Origin: Natronosalvus rutilus
GTDB lineage: Archaea; Halobacteriota; Halobacteria; Halobacteriales; Natrialbaceae
Length of the DNA stretch: 64,000 nt
NCBI RefSeq assembly: GCF_024204665.1
Contig: NZ_CP100355.1
Coordinates: 2,461,451-2,525,450, forward strand
Direction of reading: 5' to 3'
Shown: positions 1-8,958 of the stretch, piece after piece
How the letters are laid out: each line of letters begins with the position of its first letter
Position numbering within the stretch: the stretch's first letter is position 1
The notes under the pieces: model-generated
The model's input: only the letters and a program-made list of their open reading frames with translations
Told to the model about the DNA's origin: nothing
The model's database searches: none
Translations under genes and position numbers: made by a program

Positions 1-656
1 CCGCCGCTGAAGGCAACTAGGTCGGCGCCTTGTTCGACGAATTTCGAGAGGTTCTCGGTCGGCGGCAACTCGGCTGCCGCGTCGACGATGACCGGGACGT
101 CGTGGTCGTGGGCGATCTCGACGACCGTCTCGAGCGGCGGTCGCGTGTAGGGTTTCTCCATGTAGGCCACCGCGACCGTCTCGTCGGTGATCGCCGCCTC
201 GATCTCCCACGGTTCGGTGTTCTCGGACCCGGTCCCGAGGGTGTAGTCGTTCGCCCCCACGTCGACGATCTCGGCACCGGCGACGCGCAGGGCGTGGTCG
301 TAGCCGTTGCGGTGGGTCCGGGGCATCACGATCTCGCTCGGTACGTTCTCGGTGTCAGGCAACTGCGCCATGACCTCGAGGTCGTCGCCCGCGATGCACG
401 CGGCTGCCGCCAGCGTGAGCGCGGAACTCGCGCCGTTAGTGACGTAGCCGGCGTCGGCGCCGGTCGCCTCGGCGATACGTTCGGAGGCGGCTGCCTGCAG
501 GTCCGAGAGACGGACGAACGCCTCCGCCGCGCGGTTCATCGCCTCGAGGGACTCCTCCCGGATGAGCGTGCCGCCGATCCGCGTTTTGGTGCCGGTCGCG
601 TTGACCACCGGCGGGACGCCGAGGTCGTCGTAGATCGTGTCTCCGTCGAGCGTCAT
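1..656 (-). CDS. SelA-like PLP-dependent enzyme (3' end beyond window)
   Basis: At least 218 N-terminal residues of a pyridoxal-phosphate, aspartate-aminotransferase-fold protein of the SelA-like group (selenocysteine synthase / D-glucosaminate-6-phosphate ammonia-lyase relatives). Visible hallmarks are the N-terminal VNATGTKTRIGG segment, the cofactor-binding turn VTNGASSALTLAAAACI, and VPVIVDAAAELPP, which carries the Asp that usually contacts the pyridine nitrogen. The lysine that would hold PLP lies outside the window. The ATG overlaps the stop of the upstream FAH-family gene by 4 bases, so the two are translationally coupled in an operon with the D-aminoacylase-like gene. In this company a role in amino-sugar-acid deamination or dehydration fits better than tRNA selenation. 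That is inference. Confidence 0.75.
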   Translation of the reverse strand, partial: MTLDGDTIYDDLGVPPVVNATGTKTRIGGTLIREESLEAMNRAAEAFVRLSDLQAAASERIAEATGADAGYVTNGASSALTLAAAACIAGDDLEVMAQLPDTENVPSEIVMPRTHRNGYDHALRVAGAEIVDVGANDYTLGTGSENTEPWEIEAAITDETVAVAYMEKPYTRPPLETVVEIAHDHDVPVIVDAAAELPPTENLSKFVEQGADLVAFSG

Positions 657-1387
657 CGGGCGATCACCCGGTTCTCGAGGACGCCGACGCCCTCGAACTC
701 GACCTCGACGACGTCGCCCGCGCTCAACTCGTCTGGCCCGAAGGGCGTCCCGGTCGCGATCACGTCGCCTGGCTCGAGGGTGATGAGTTCGGAGACGTCC
801 GAGACTAACTCCGGCACCGTGAAGATCAGGTGTTCGCGGGTGCTCTCCTGTTTCGTCTCGCCGTTCAGGCGCAACTCGAGAGTGGCATCGTCGGGCACCT
901 CCTCGGGTGTGGCCACCACGGGCCCCATCGGGAGCGAGGCGTCGAAGGCCTTCCCGCGGACCCAGTTGCGTTCTTCGGCCTGGTCGTCCCGGTTCGAGAT
1001 GTCGTTGAGGCAGGTGAATCCCTCGACGACGTTCATCGCGTCGTCGACCGAGACGTCGCGACACTGCTCGGCGATGACGACGCCGAACTCGGCCTCGAAC
1101 TCGACGCTCTCGCGTCCAGGCGGTAGTTCGATGGCGTCGCCGTGGGCGACGACGCAGTTGGGTGTCTTCAGGAAGAGTTCCGGACGCTCCGGTCGGTCGT
1201 CGAAGCCGGACTCCCGGCGGTGGTCCATGTACCCACCGGCCTGGCAGATAATCTTCGTCGGTTCCGACGGCGGGAGGACGTTCACCTCGTCGGGATCGTA
1301 CGTCTTGCCGTCGGCGACGATGCCGTCGTCGGTCCACTCACCGCGTCGTGCGTAGCCAGTCTGGTCGTTGAATCGTACCGTTCGCAT
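653..1387 (-). CDS. Fumarylacetoacetate hydrolase family protein
   Basis: A 244-residue protein with the FAH C-terminal fold, which acts on 2-keto or beta-diketo acids (hydrolysis, hydration or decarboxylation). Metal-binding acidic residues are visible in VEFEAEFGVVIAEQ, followed by GFTCLNDISNRDDQ, WVRGKAFDASLPMGP and the signature GDVIATGTPFG near residue 220. The start is taken at MRTVRFNDQTG (1387). A longer open frame to 1477 adds only a poorly conserved-looking, Arg-rich extension. The stop overlaps the start of the SelA-like gene, and 73 bases separate it from the upstream deacylase gene. In sugar-acid pathways such enzymes split diketo-deoxy acids, which would fit this locus. The exact substrate cannot be read from sequence. 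Confidence 0.85.
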   Translation of the reverse strand: MRTVRFNDQTGYARRGEWTDDGIVADGKTYDPDEVNVLPPSEPTKIICQAGGYMDHRRESGFDDRPERPELFLKTPNCVVAHGDAIELPPGRESVEFEAEFGVVIAEQCRDVSVDDAMNVVEGFTCLNDISNRDDQAEERNWVRGKAFDASLPMGPVVATPEEVPDDATLELRLNGETKQESTREHLIFTVPELVSDVSELITLEPGDVIATGTPFGPDELSAGDVVEVEFEGVGVLENRVIAR

Positions 1388-1460
1388 TGTCACTCGAGCA
1401 TTCCCGCGAGACACCAACGTTCTTTCGATCCCGCCAGTAATCGGCCGGTCGAACCGGTAC

Positions 1461-3056
1461 TCAGGCCCGAATCGCACCGCCAGGCCGAGCGCCGGTGTCC
1501 TCGCCGTCGCGAACGATCGGCGTCCCGTCGACCACGACGTGCTCGATCCCGAGCGGGTACTGCTCCGGATCGTCGAACGTCGCGCGGTCGTCGACCACCG
1601 CCGGATCGAAGACGACCAGATCCGCGTCGAGGCCCGGACGAAGCACGCCCTTCGAATCGAGTCCCATCGCTCGAGCGGGCAGCGACGTCATCGATCTGAC
1701 GGCCTTCTCGAGCGACAGGAGGTTCTCCTGGCGGACGTATTTCGCCAGGATGCGAGGGAACGACCCGTAGACGCGGGGGTGGGGACGGGCCCCGAACAGG
1801 CCGTCGGTGCCGACCATGACGCGCTCGCTTTGCATGATCGTTCGGACGTCCTCCTCGATCAGCCCGTGGGCGATCATCGACGCCTCGAAGTCCTCCGCGA
1901 GCAGGACGTCACAGAGGACGTCGATCGGCGTGCTGTCCCGTTCGATCGCGATGGTCGCGATGTCGCGTCCACCCTCCTCGCCGAACGCCTCGGAAGTGAG
2001 GTTCGTCACCTCGATTCGGTCCCACCCGGTCTTGCCGCCGACGTTCTCCCAGCCGTCGATGCGCCACTCCTCGATGTCCCGACGAATCTCCTCGCGCTGG
2101 TCGGGATCCGAGAGCGTCTCGCGGAGGGCGTCGGCGTCGCCCGACTGGACCCACGGCGGCAACAGCGACGTCAGCATGCTACTGCCCGCGGTGTAGGGGT
2201 ACTGGTCTGCGGTGACGTCGATACCGCGCTCGCGGGCGATTTCGACCTGTGCGAGCAGGCGGTCGGCCTTTCCCTGCTGTTCGCTGCCGGTAACTTTGAA
2301 GTGCGAAATCTGGAGCGGAATGCCGTGTTCGGCGCCGATGTCGACGAACTCGTCGAGGGCCTCCCAGATCCAGCGACCCTCGCTGCGGATGTGGGCGACG
2401 AACGGCCGCCCGTACGGGGCGAGTTCGGCCGCGAGTCGGGACACCTCCTCGGTCTCCGAGTACACCTGCGGCGTGTAGACGAGCCCCGTCGAGAAGCCGA
2501 TGGCGCCGTCCTCGAGGCCCTCGCGGACGAGCGCTGCCATCTCCTCGAGTTCGTCGTCGGTCGGCTGGACGTCATCCATGCCGAGCACGTCGTAGCGGGC
2601 GGTGCCGTGGCCGACCAGCGTTGCCACGTTCGGCGCGATTTCGGCGTCGTCGACCGCGTCGAGGTACTCGCCGAGGGAGTTCCACGACCACTCGCGCTCG
2701 AGCCTCCCGGCCAGGCCGCTGAGGTACTCCTGCCACGGGCCGATTCCCTCCTCGCGGTAGAGCGGGGCCATCGAGAACCCGTCCTGGCCGAAGATTTCGG
2801 TGGTGATCCCCTGCCGGGTCTTCGGGGCAAGGGAGGGGTCGGCGAACAGCTCGAGGTCGGAGTGGGAGTGGGCGTCGATGAAGCCCGGGCAGACGACGCT
2901 CCCGTCGGCGTCGATACGCGCGTCGGCGTCGAGGCCGTGGTCGGGGGCCGTCGCGATTCGGTCGATGCGACCGTCGACGACGCCGACCGCGCCGCGGATC
3001 CAGGGCGCGCCCGTGCCGTCGACGATCCGGGCGTTTTCGACGAGTAAATCGATCAT
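1461..3056 (-). CDS. N-acyl-D-amino-acid deacylase-type amidohydrolase
   Basis: A 531-residue amidohydrolase-superfamily protein, close to D-aminoacylase in length and motif order. The first metal motif is GFIDAHSHSDLELF (about residue 58 on). Later come VAHIRSEG, PLQISHFKVTG and the catalytic-Asp region VMVGTDGLFGARPHPRVYGSFPR. Where classical D-aminoacylases have a metal-binding Cys (GNCGFS), this protein has FGQDGFS, so the metal site uses Asp or differs. The start at 3056 is preferred to one 17 codons upstream because the beta-strand MIDLLVENARIVDG begins the family fold. It is the first gene of the operon that runs on to the FAH and SelA-like genes, and it is divergent from the lyase at 3256. 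Likely role: removal of an N-acyl group from an amino sugar or D-amino acid. Confidence 0.8.
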   Translation of the reverse strand: MIDLLVENARIVDGTGAPWIRGAVGVVDGRIDRIATAPDHGLDADARIDADGSVVCPGFIDAHSHSDLELFADPSLAPKTRQGITTEIFGQDGFSMAPLYREEGIGPWQEYLSGLAGRLEREWSWNSLGEYLDAVDDAEIAPNVATLVGHGTARYDVLGMDDVQPTDDELEEMAALVREGLEDGAIGFSTGLVYTPQVYSETEEVSRLAAELAPYGRPFVAHIRSEGRWIWEALDEFVDIGAEHGIPLQISHFKVTGSEQQGKADRLLAQVEIARERGIDVTADQYPYTAGSSMLTSLLPPWVQSGDADALRETLSDPDQREEIRRDIEEWRIDGWENVGGKTGWDRIEVTNLTSEAFGEEGGRDIATIAIERDSTPIDVLCDVLLAEDFEASMIAHGLIEEDVRTIMQSERVMVGTDGLFGARPHPRVYGSFPRILAKYVRQENLLSLEKAVRSMTSLPARAMGLDSKGVLRPGLDADLVVFDPAVVDDRATFDDPEQYPLGIEHVVVDGTPIVRDGEDTGARPGGAIRA

Positions 3057-3224
3057 GCTCACCCAATTCGTTGCCCGCGTCCTAAATCCACCGCTCGGTC
3101 GTGGCAACTGGCTCGCTGAGTGGGCTCCAGTCGCGTTCCCTTGACCGGCCTCGAGCCACCTGTCCTCGCGCTGACTGAACCTCCCTTTCGTGTTATCGTA
3201 AAAATGTATTCTCGTAATGAAAAT

Positions 3225-3232
3225 CTATATAT
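3225..3232 (+). promoter_or_regulatory. TATA box of the first polysaccharide lyase gene
   Basis: An AT-only core (ctatatat) in an otherwise GC-rich intergenic stretch lies about 26 bases before the ATG at 3256. That spacing gives a leaderless or nearly leaderless transcript, common in haloarchaea, and it argues for 3256 rather than the in-frame ATG at 3217 as the start. Confidence 0.6.
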
Positions 3233-3255
3233 CCTACGAGTCTGAGTGTTATTTG

Positions 3256-6200
3256 ATGTCACAGCGCAAGCAACGTGAGCGTGAGCGTGAGGAGTGTCCT
3301 CCCGAAACCGATAACGACCACCAGTGGGGAATCGATCATCTGAGCGCGGTTCGAAACCCCCCGACGAATCTGGATCTCTCGCGACGGTCGGTACTAACGG
3401 CAACCGGCGCCGGGTTACTCGCCGGATTGGTGCCAGCGGGTACTACCACCGCAGCTGAAGACGACGAGCGCTATCACCACAAGACCCGGCCGACGATGTG
3501 GACCGAGACGATGCGGGAGAACGCTCGACGGAACATCGAGCGATATAACTGGGCCGCGGGCCAGCGCGACAACGCCGTCGAATCGGCCGATAGCTACCTC
3601 GAGAAGTACGGCCCCGATCTCGACAGCCTCTGGAGCCTCGTTACGTCCCAGCAGGTCCCCCGTGGTGGTGGCCTCTCGAACGAACGCCTCATCCTGGGTG
3701 GCGACAGCGAGCCTGGCACCGACCGCCTCTGGAAGATAGAGACGACCGTCGACGACCCCCACGGCGACGGGAAGTTGACGGTGCCGACGAACGACTTCGG
3801 CGCCTACCGCGAGAGCGGCCTGAACGACCAGGGAATGTTCGACCCCGACCTCGCCGACGACTCCTTGCTGGTCAACGAGGAACACCCCGAGATGGGCGAG
3901 GGCTGGGGCGTCGACGATGGCTGGGGCTGGGTCGACGAGAACGACGACCTCGGGATGGGCGAGGGCAACCGATGGAACTTCGTCGCCTACTACAACCACT
4001 GGTTCGTCTGGCGCCCCGGTGGGGTTCGTCGAATTCTCGACGCGCTGGTCGACGCCTACCTGCTCACCGAGGAATCGAAGTACGCGGTCGCAGGGCTAGT
4101 ACTCATGGATCGAATCGCGGACGTCTACCCCGAGATGACGATCGCAGACTACCAGCAGAACGCACACGGCTTCTGGAACAGCCACGGCGGCCGCCAGACC
4201 GGGCGCATCATCGGGTCGCACTGGGAGGGGAACCTCGCCCGGCGGCTGCTGGTCGCCTACGACGCGTTCTTCCCCGCGCTCGACGATCCGTCAGTTGCGG
4301 ACGACGTCGTGAGCTTCCTCGACGGGAAGACCGGCGAATACCCGGGGCTGGCCGCCAAGGATTCGGTTGCACGTATTCGAGAGAACATCGAGGAGAACTA
4401 CATCAAAGAGATCTTCCCGGCCGCGAAGGCCTCCCAGATCGCCCCGGGACGGGGTCAGTTATCGGCACTCGCAATCTCGGCCCGGGTGCTCGACGACACG
4501 CGCGAGAACGGCTATACGCGGGAGGCCATCGAGTGGATCTTCCAGCCCGGCAACGAGTACTTCGACGGCGACGTCTGGAATGAAGAGCCCGAGAACTGGT
4601 ACACGACGGGTGGAAACGTGCTCGCCCCGATCGTCGACCAGTGCGACCGCGACGGGTACTGGCACGAGGGGTCGCTCGGCTACAACCGAATCCGGATGTC
4701 CTCGATCCTGCAGGTCGCCCAGAACCTGCAGGGCTACGACGGGTTCGACGGCGCCGACCTCTACCAGCATCCGAAGTTCCAGAGCGCTCTCAAGATCAAC
4801 TCGGACCTCCTCCTCCTGGACGAGTTCTCGCCCACGCTCGGTGATACCCACCACCCAGCGGGCAACGAGATGAGCCAGAGCGGCATCTCGGACGGCTATG
4901 AGGTGACGGGCGACTCCCGCTTCGCGCAGCTGTGGCACTACTCGAACGGCTACTCGACGGCCGGAATCAGGGGCTCGATCTATGACGCCGAACCCGAGGG
5001 GCTCGCCGAGGAGATCCAGTCGATCGTCGACGCCGAGGGACCACTCGACCTGCCGAGCCAGAACCTCGCCGGCTTCGGCTTCGCGGCGCTCCGGGACGGC
5101 GAGAACTACACGACTGAATCCTATGGCAAGACCTACGACACGTCCGACCTGTTCGCCGAGGCATCCGCGCCGATAAACGACAGCTTCGACGAGGCGATCC
5201 AGTTCGAAGCCAGCCAGGCAGGCGAGTGGTGGACCTTCGAATTCGACGTCGCAGACGCCGACGAGTACGAACTCGAGCTTGAGGCGCTATTCGTCAGCAC
5301 CTACGGCATCTACGACCTGTCCGTCAACGGCGAGTACGTCGACACCATCGATTTCATGACCGACGGCAGCGGTCGAGACACCATCTCGTACCTGCTCGAG
5401 CTGCCCGCGGGAACCAACACGATGCGCTTCGAGTGCGTCGGCAAGAACGACGACTCCGGGGGCTACAAGATGGCGCTGTACTACCTGACGTTGCTCGACG
5501 AAGAAGCCCGCGAACGTCGGGACGCGGCCGAACTGGGGAACGCGAAGCGCGCGTTCTGGATGTACTACGGCCGCAACGGAATCGGCGGCGGTGGAACCCC
5601 TCACGCTCACCGCGACACGCTACAGATCGGCGTCGCGGCCCACGAGATGGAACTCTCGCGCGATCTCGGCTATCCGGAGGCCACTGGCTCCTATCCGCCC
5701 CGGCAGTTCTTCACGGACAATACGATCAGCCACAATACGGTCGTGGTCAACGAGCGCGGCCAGGATCACCACTGGGTCGGCACGCCACGACACTTCGAGG
5801 GCGAGGACGAGCGGGTGAACCTGATCGACGTCGAGGCACCCCACGTCTACGAGGAGACCGACGAGTACCGACGAACGACTGCGACGATCACCGTCGACGA
5901 GGAACACTCCTACGCCGTGGACTTCTTCCGCGTCGCCGGCGGCGACGACCACCGCTACAGCTTCCACACGACGAAAGCCGACCTTACCACCGAGGGCCTC
6001 GACCTCGAGCCCCAGAACGGCGGAACGCTCGCCGGCGAGAACGTGGCGTACGCAGATTCGTCGTACAACAGTGCGCGGTCGCCGGACTCGCGGGGATCCG
6101 GGCTCAACTACTTCGATCAGGTCGAGCGCGACGACGACCCCGCAGACCGGGTCGTCCTCGACTGGGACGTCGAGGACCACTTCAACCGGCGCGACGACGA

Positions 6201-7041
6201 CGCCGACGGCGTCCACCTGCGACTCACGTCGTTCGGCGACTTCGACGACGTCGAACTGGCCAACGGCTATCCACCGAACAGCTCCGGCGGCGCCACGCCA
6301 GAGGACAGCCTCAGGTACGCCTTCCTCAACCGGCGTGGATCGGACCTCGAGACGACGTACACGTCCGTGATCGAGCACTTCGACGGCGACCGGGTCGTCG
6401 ACTCGCTCGAGGAGGTTCCGGTTTCCGGCGGGCCGGGCCACGCCGTCAGGGTCGAACTGACGAACGGGCGTACCGACTACGTGGTCTGCGCGTTCGAGAA
6501 GACCGACACGCTGACCGTCGACGACACCTTCGAGTTCAAGGGCTTCTTCGGCCTCTACTCGGTCGAAGACGGCGAGTCCGACTACGCTTACGTCCAGGAC
6601 GGAACACGGCTCGAACCCCTCGACGAATCACCGCTCATTCAGGAAGCGGAGGGATTCCTTCGGGGCACCGTCGAGGACTTCACCCGCGAAATGAGTCTCG
6701 AGAACGACCTGACGATCCGGGTTGCCGCCGATAGCGGTCTCCTCGAGCGCCACACCGGGTTCGTCTACGTCGACAACGACCAGCGCGACCCCTGGCGGGG
6801 CGAACCCGACCCCGAGAACCCGGTCCTGGGTCGCGACCAGCGCGGCCGAGGGAACGGTTCCTACCCGATTGAGGCCCTGGAGGACGGGCGCGGTAACCTG
6901 CTGACGGTCGACGTCGGCGAAAAGACGTTCACCCGTGACTTCGTCGACCCCGACCAGCTCGAGGACGGCGGTTACAACTACATCATCGAGGAAGGCGACG
7001 ACGTTCGTATCCCGCTGGCGTCTGCGTGGTCGCAGGAGTAG
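3256..7041 (+). CDS. Tat-exported heparinase II/III-family polysaccharide lyase
   Basis: A 1261-residue secreted protein. After a charged N-tail, a Tat signal SRRSVLTATGAGLLAGL sits near residue 42, followed by Ala-rich residues. Residues about 70-620 look like the alpha/alpha-toroid of alginate/heparin lyases (many Trp, Tyr and Asn). About 635-745 is a beta-rich, carbohydrate-binding-like insert (EWWTFEFDVADADEYELELE ... YKMALYYLTLLDE). From about 770 the heparinase II/III beta-sandwich follows, with HAHRDTLQI near 781 and NTISHNTVVVNE near 825, the usual catalytic-face motifs. It should cleave uronic-acid-containing polysaccharide outside the cell by beta-elimination. A paralogue lies at 21675-25445 and shares long identical blocks (for example FDPDLADDSLLVNE). 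The exact PL family and substrate are not decidable by eye. Confidence 0.85.
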   Translation: MSQRKQREREREECPPETDNDHQWGIDHLSAVRNPPTNLDLSRRSVLTATGAGLLAGLVPAGTTTAAEDDERYHHKTRPTMWTETMRENARRNIERYNWAAGQRDNAVESADSYLEKYGPDLDSLWSLVTSQQVPRGGGLSNERLILGGDSEPGTDRLWKIETTVDDPHGDGKLTVPTNDFGAYRESGLNDQGMFDPDLADDSLLVNEEHPEMGEGWGVDDGWGWVDENDDLGMGEGNRWNFVAYYNHWFVWRPGGVRRILDALVDAYLLTEESKYAVAGLVLMDRIADVYPEMTIADYQQNAHGFWNSHGGRQTGRIIGSHWEGNLARRLLVAYDAFFPALDDPSVADDVVSFLDGKTGEYPGLAAKDSVARIRENIEENYIKEIFPAAKASQIAPGRGQLSALAISARVLDDTRENGYTREAIEWIFQPGNEYFDGDVWNEEPENWYTTGGNVLAPIVDQCDRDGYWHEGSLGYNRIRMSSILQVAQNLQGYDGFDGADLYQHPKFQSALKINSDLLLLDEFSPTLGDTHHPAGNEMSQSGISDGYEVTGDSRFAQLWHYSNGYSTAGIRGSIYDAEPEGLAEEIQSIVDAEGPLDLPSQNLAGFGFAALRDGENYTTESYGKTYDTSDLFAEASAPINDSFDEAIQFEASQAGEWWTFEFDVADADEYELELEALFVSTYGIYDLSVNGEYVDTIDFMTDGSGRDTISYLLELPAGTNTMRFECVGKNDDSGGYKMALYYLTLLDEEARERRDAAELGNAKRAFWMYYGRNGIGGGGTPHAHRDTLQIGVAAHEMELSRDLGYPEATGSYPPRQFFTDNTISHNTVVVNERGQDHHWVGTPRHFEGEDERVNLIDVEAPHVYEETDEYRRTTATITVDEEHSYAVDFFRVAGGDDHRYSFHTTKADLTTEGLDLEPQNGGTLAGENVAYADSSYNSARSPDSRGSGLNYFDQVERDDDPADRVVLDWDVEDHFNRRDDDADGVHLRLTSFGDFDDVELANGYPPNSSGGATPEDSLRYAFLNRRGSDLETTYTSVIEHFDGDRVVDSLEEVPVSGGPGHAVRVELTNGRTDYVVCAFEKTDTLTVDDTFEFKGFFGLYSVEDGESDYAYVQDGTRLEPLDESPLIQEAEGFLRGTVEDFTREMSLENDLTIRVAADSGLLERHTGFVYVDNDQRDPWRGEPDPENPVLGRDQRGRGNGSYPIEALEDGRGNLLTVDVGEKTFTRDFVDPDQLEDGGYNYIIEEGDDVRIPLASAWSQE

Positions 7042-7190
7042 GCGCTCGCGAGTCCTGTTTTTCTCTTCTCACGTTCGTGATCCCGACCTTCGTCGAGCGC
7101 CTTCCGACTTGCAGTCGGCGCGCCCGACTCGCACATCGTCGATTGCTTCGGCGCTTGAGCGACTGAGGTTCGGTCAAAACGTTACAGCGC

Positions 7191-7243
7191 TCGAGCGGCT
7201 CGGCTGGAACGGGGGAGTACTCGAGCGGGGCTCGGCTGGAACG
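7191..7243. repeat. Imperfect direct repeat in intergenic region
   Basis: Two copies of a segment reading tcgagcgg(gg)ctcggctggaacg, at 7191-7211 and 7221-7243, lie between the convergent lyase and amidotransferase genes. They look like a local duplication of about 30 bases with no visible function. A T-rich stretch at about 7057-7070 just after the lyase stop could serve as its terminator. Confidence 0.5.
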
Positions 7244-7263
7244 ACGGAGAACACGAAAAACGG

Positions 7264-7971
7264 TCAGGCTCGCGACTCGTTTGTCGGCCGCTCGGCCGAC
7301 AGCGACTCGACGTACTCGAGGAAGTTGTCGAACAGCACTTTGGCATCGGCCGCCGTGACGACGTTCTCTTCGGTAATCCCGTCGAGGACGGTGTCGATTC
7401 GTTCCTCGGGGAGGTCCTTCTCGCGGGTGATCCGCTCGGCGGTCGCGCGGTCGTACTCGGGATGGAACTGGACGCCGAAGACGTGGCCGGCGCGGAAGCC
7501 GTGAATCGAGTAGTCGTTCTCGGCCGTGAGTTCGGCTCCAGGCGGGAGTTTCGTCACCTCGTCCGAGTGCGTCGTGAACGCCAGGAACCGGTCGGGGAGT
7601 CCCGACAGCAACTGCGAGTCGCCAACGCGTTCGATTTCCCGGTAGCCAATCTCGTACTCTCCCATCGGTTCGACCCGGCCGCCGAGGACGTGCGCGAGCA
7701 ACTGGTGGCCGAAGCAGACGCCGAGCACGGGGAGGTCGCGGTCGATCGCCTCGTCTACCCACTCGAGCAGTGGCGGAATCCACGGTTCGTCGCCGTAGAC
7801 CGACGCGCCCGAGCCACTGACGATTACGGCATCATAGTCGTAGGTGTCGGGGAGTTCGCCTTCGTCCACCGCGAACGAGCGGAGGTTAGCCTGTACGTCT
7901 CGATCGAAGTTCCGCGTCGTCGCCTCGTCGTTGTACGAGGCGTTCAACAGCGCTACTCGGAGTGCGTCCAT
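7264..7971 (-). CDS. Class I glutamine amidotransferase-like protein
   Basis: A 235-residue protein with the GMP-synthase-type amidotransferase fold. The nucleophile elbow is PVLGVCFGHQLL with Cys86, and the His-Glu pair is in VFGVQFHPEYD (His170, Glu172), so the catalytic triad is complete. No synthetase domain is attached. Stand-alone members include gamma-glutamyl hydrolases/transferases and partners of other enzymes. It is the last of five minus-strand genes that begin with the oxidoreductase at 12229. The gap to the sugar-isomerase gene is 39 bases, so co-transcription is likely. The substrate is unknown. Confidence 0.85.
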   Translation of the reverse strand: MDALRVALLNASYNDEATTRNFDRDVQANLRSFAVDEGELPDTYDYDAVIVSGSGASVYGDEPWIPPLLEWVDEAIDRDLPVLGVCFGHQLLAHVLGGRVEPMGEYEIGYREIERVGDSQLLSGLPDRFLAFTTHSDEVTKLPPGAELTAENDYSIHGFRAGHVFGVQFHPEYDRATAERITREKDLPEERIDTVLDGITEENVVTAADAKVLFDNFLEYVESLSAERPTNESRA

Positions 7972-8010
7972 ATTTGTTGAGCGGTACGAAACACTGGAGC
8001 GTCAAATACG

Positions 8011-8790
8011 TTACCGTCCCGTCGAGACGATCGAGCGAACAGTTTCGAGGTCGGCCTCGATTGCCTCCCGGTAGGGACGCTCGTCGGTCACGAACTCCAC
8101 GTTCGCGAAGCCGTCGAATCCGTCCTCGAGGAACGGCTCGAGGATCGCCTCGAGGTCGTAGTAGGCTTCGGCGAGTGGGGCACGAGCGCGTTCGGTTCGC
8201 TCGCGCGTAGTCTGGAGGTGAAGCTGATTCGAGAGCGGCGCGAGTTCCCAAGCTTCGCGCTCGAGTTCGTCGGACGGAATGGAGAAGCCCGGCTGGTAGT
8301 TCAGACGACAGCGCTCGTCGTCGATCGCCTCGACGAGCCGCCTGGCGCCCTCGCGGGTGTGCGTGACCGTGTTGTTGTGCTTCTCCACGGTGATCTCTAC
8401 GTCGTAGTCGGCGGCGTGCTCGGTCAGTCGCTCGAGGTCGGCGACGACCCGGTCCCAGTGCTCGTCGTCGTGATCGCCGTACTCCTGGCTGCCGGCCCAG
8501 ACCCGGATAATGTCCGTGTCGAGGCGGTCGGTCACCGCGAGTTCGTGCTCGAGGTCGTCGGCGAAGTCGTCGCTACCACAGCGCAGGTACGAGCCGTACG
8601 AGGCAATCTCGAGGCCTCGAGCGCTCGCTGCCTCGTTGATCCGCTCGCAGGTCGCCTCGGAGCCGTCACCGACGTGATCGCGGCCCCAGAGTTCGACGCC
8701 GTCGTACCCGGCGTCTGCGGCCAGTTCGAGGACCTCCTCGACGGGGCGCTCTTTGGCCGATATCGTACACAGGCCAACGTGCATCGTCAT
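8011..8790 (-). CDS. Sugar phosphate isomerase/epimerase-like TIM barrel
   Basis: A 259-residue xylose-isomerase-like barrel (AP endonuclease 2 superfamily). The first strand MHVGLCTIS is followed by DAGYDGVELWGRDHVGDG. Probable metal ligands are in VEITVEKHNNT, then RCRLNYQPGFS, and FANVEFVTDERPY at the C-terminus. Such proteins isomerise or epimerise keto-sugars, inositol or sugar acids and often neighbour Gfo/Idh/MocA oxidoreductases, as here (173-base gap to the next gene upstream). The ATG codons at 8790 and 8784 are both possible starts. Confidence 0.8.
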   Translation of the reverse strand: MTMHVGLCTISAKERPVEEVLELAADAGYDGVELWGRDHVGDGSEATCERINEAASARGLEIASYGSYLRCGSDDFADDLEHELAVTDRLDTDIIRVWAGSQEYGDHDDEHWDRVVADLERLTEHAADYDVEITVEKHNNTVTHTREGARRLVEAIDDERCRLNYQPGFSIPSDELEREAWELAPLSNQLHLQTTRERTERARAPLAEAYYDLEAILEPFLEDGFDGFANVEFVTDERPYREAIEADLETVRSIVSTGR

Positions 8791-8958
8791 GATTGTCCCT
8801 CGGTATCGAGAACTGCGTTCGATTTCGTATCGAGTCGCCAGGGGCCGGAACGTGGCGGCAACGCTACCGGTCCGACCGAGTCCAGTGATCGTTTCTCCAT
8901 GTATCGGTACTGTGAGTCCGTCACCAAAGAGGTAGGGGATCGGCAGTCCTCGCAGTCG

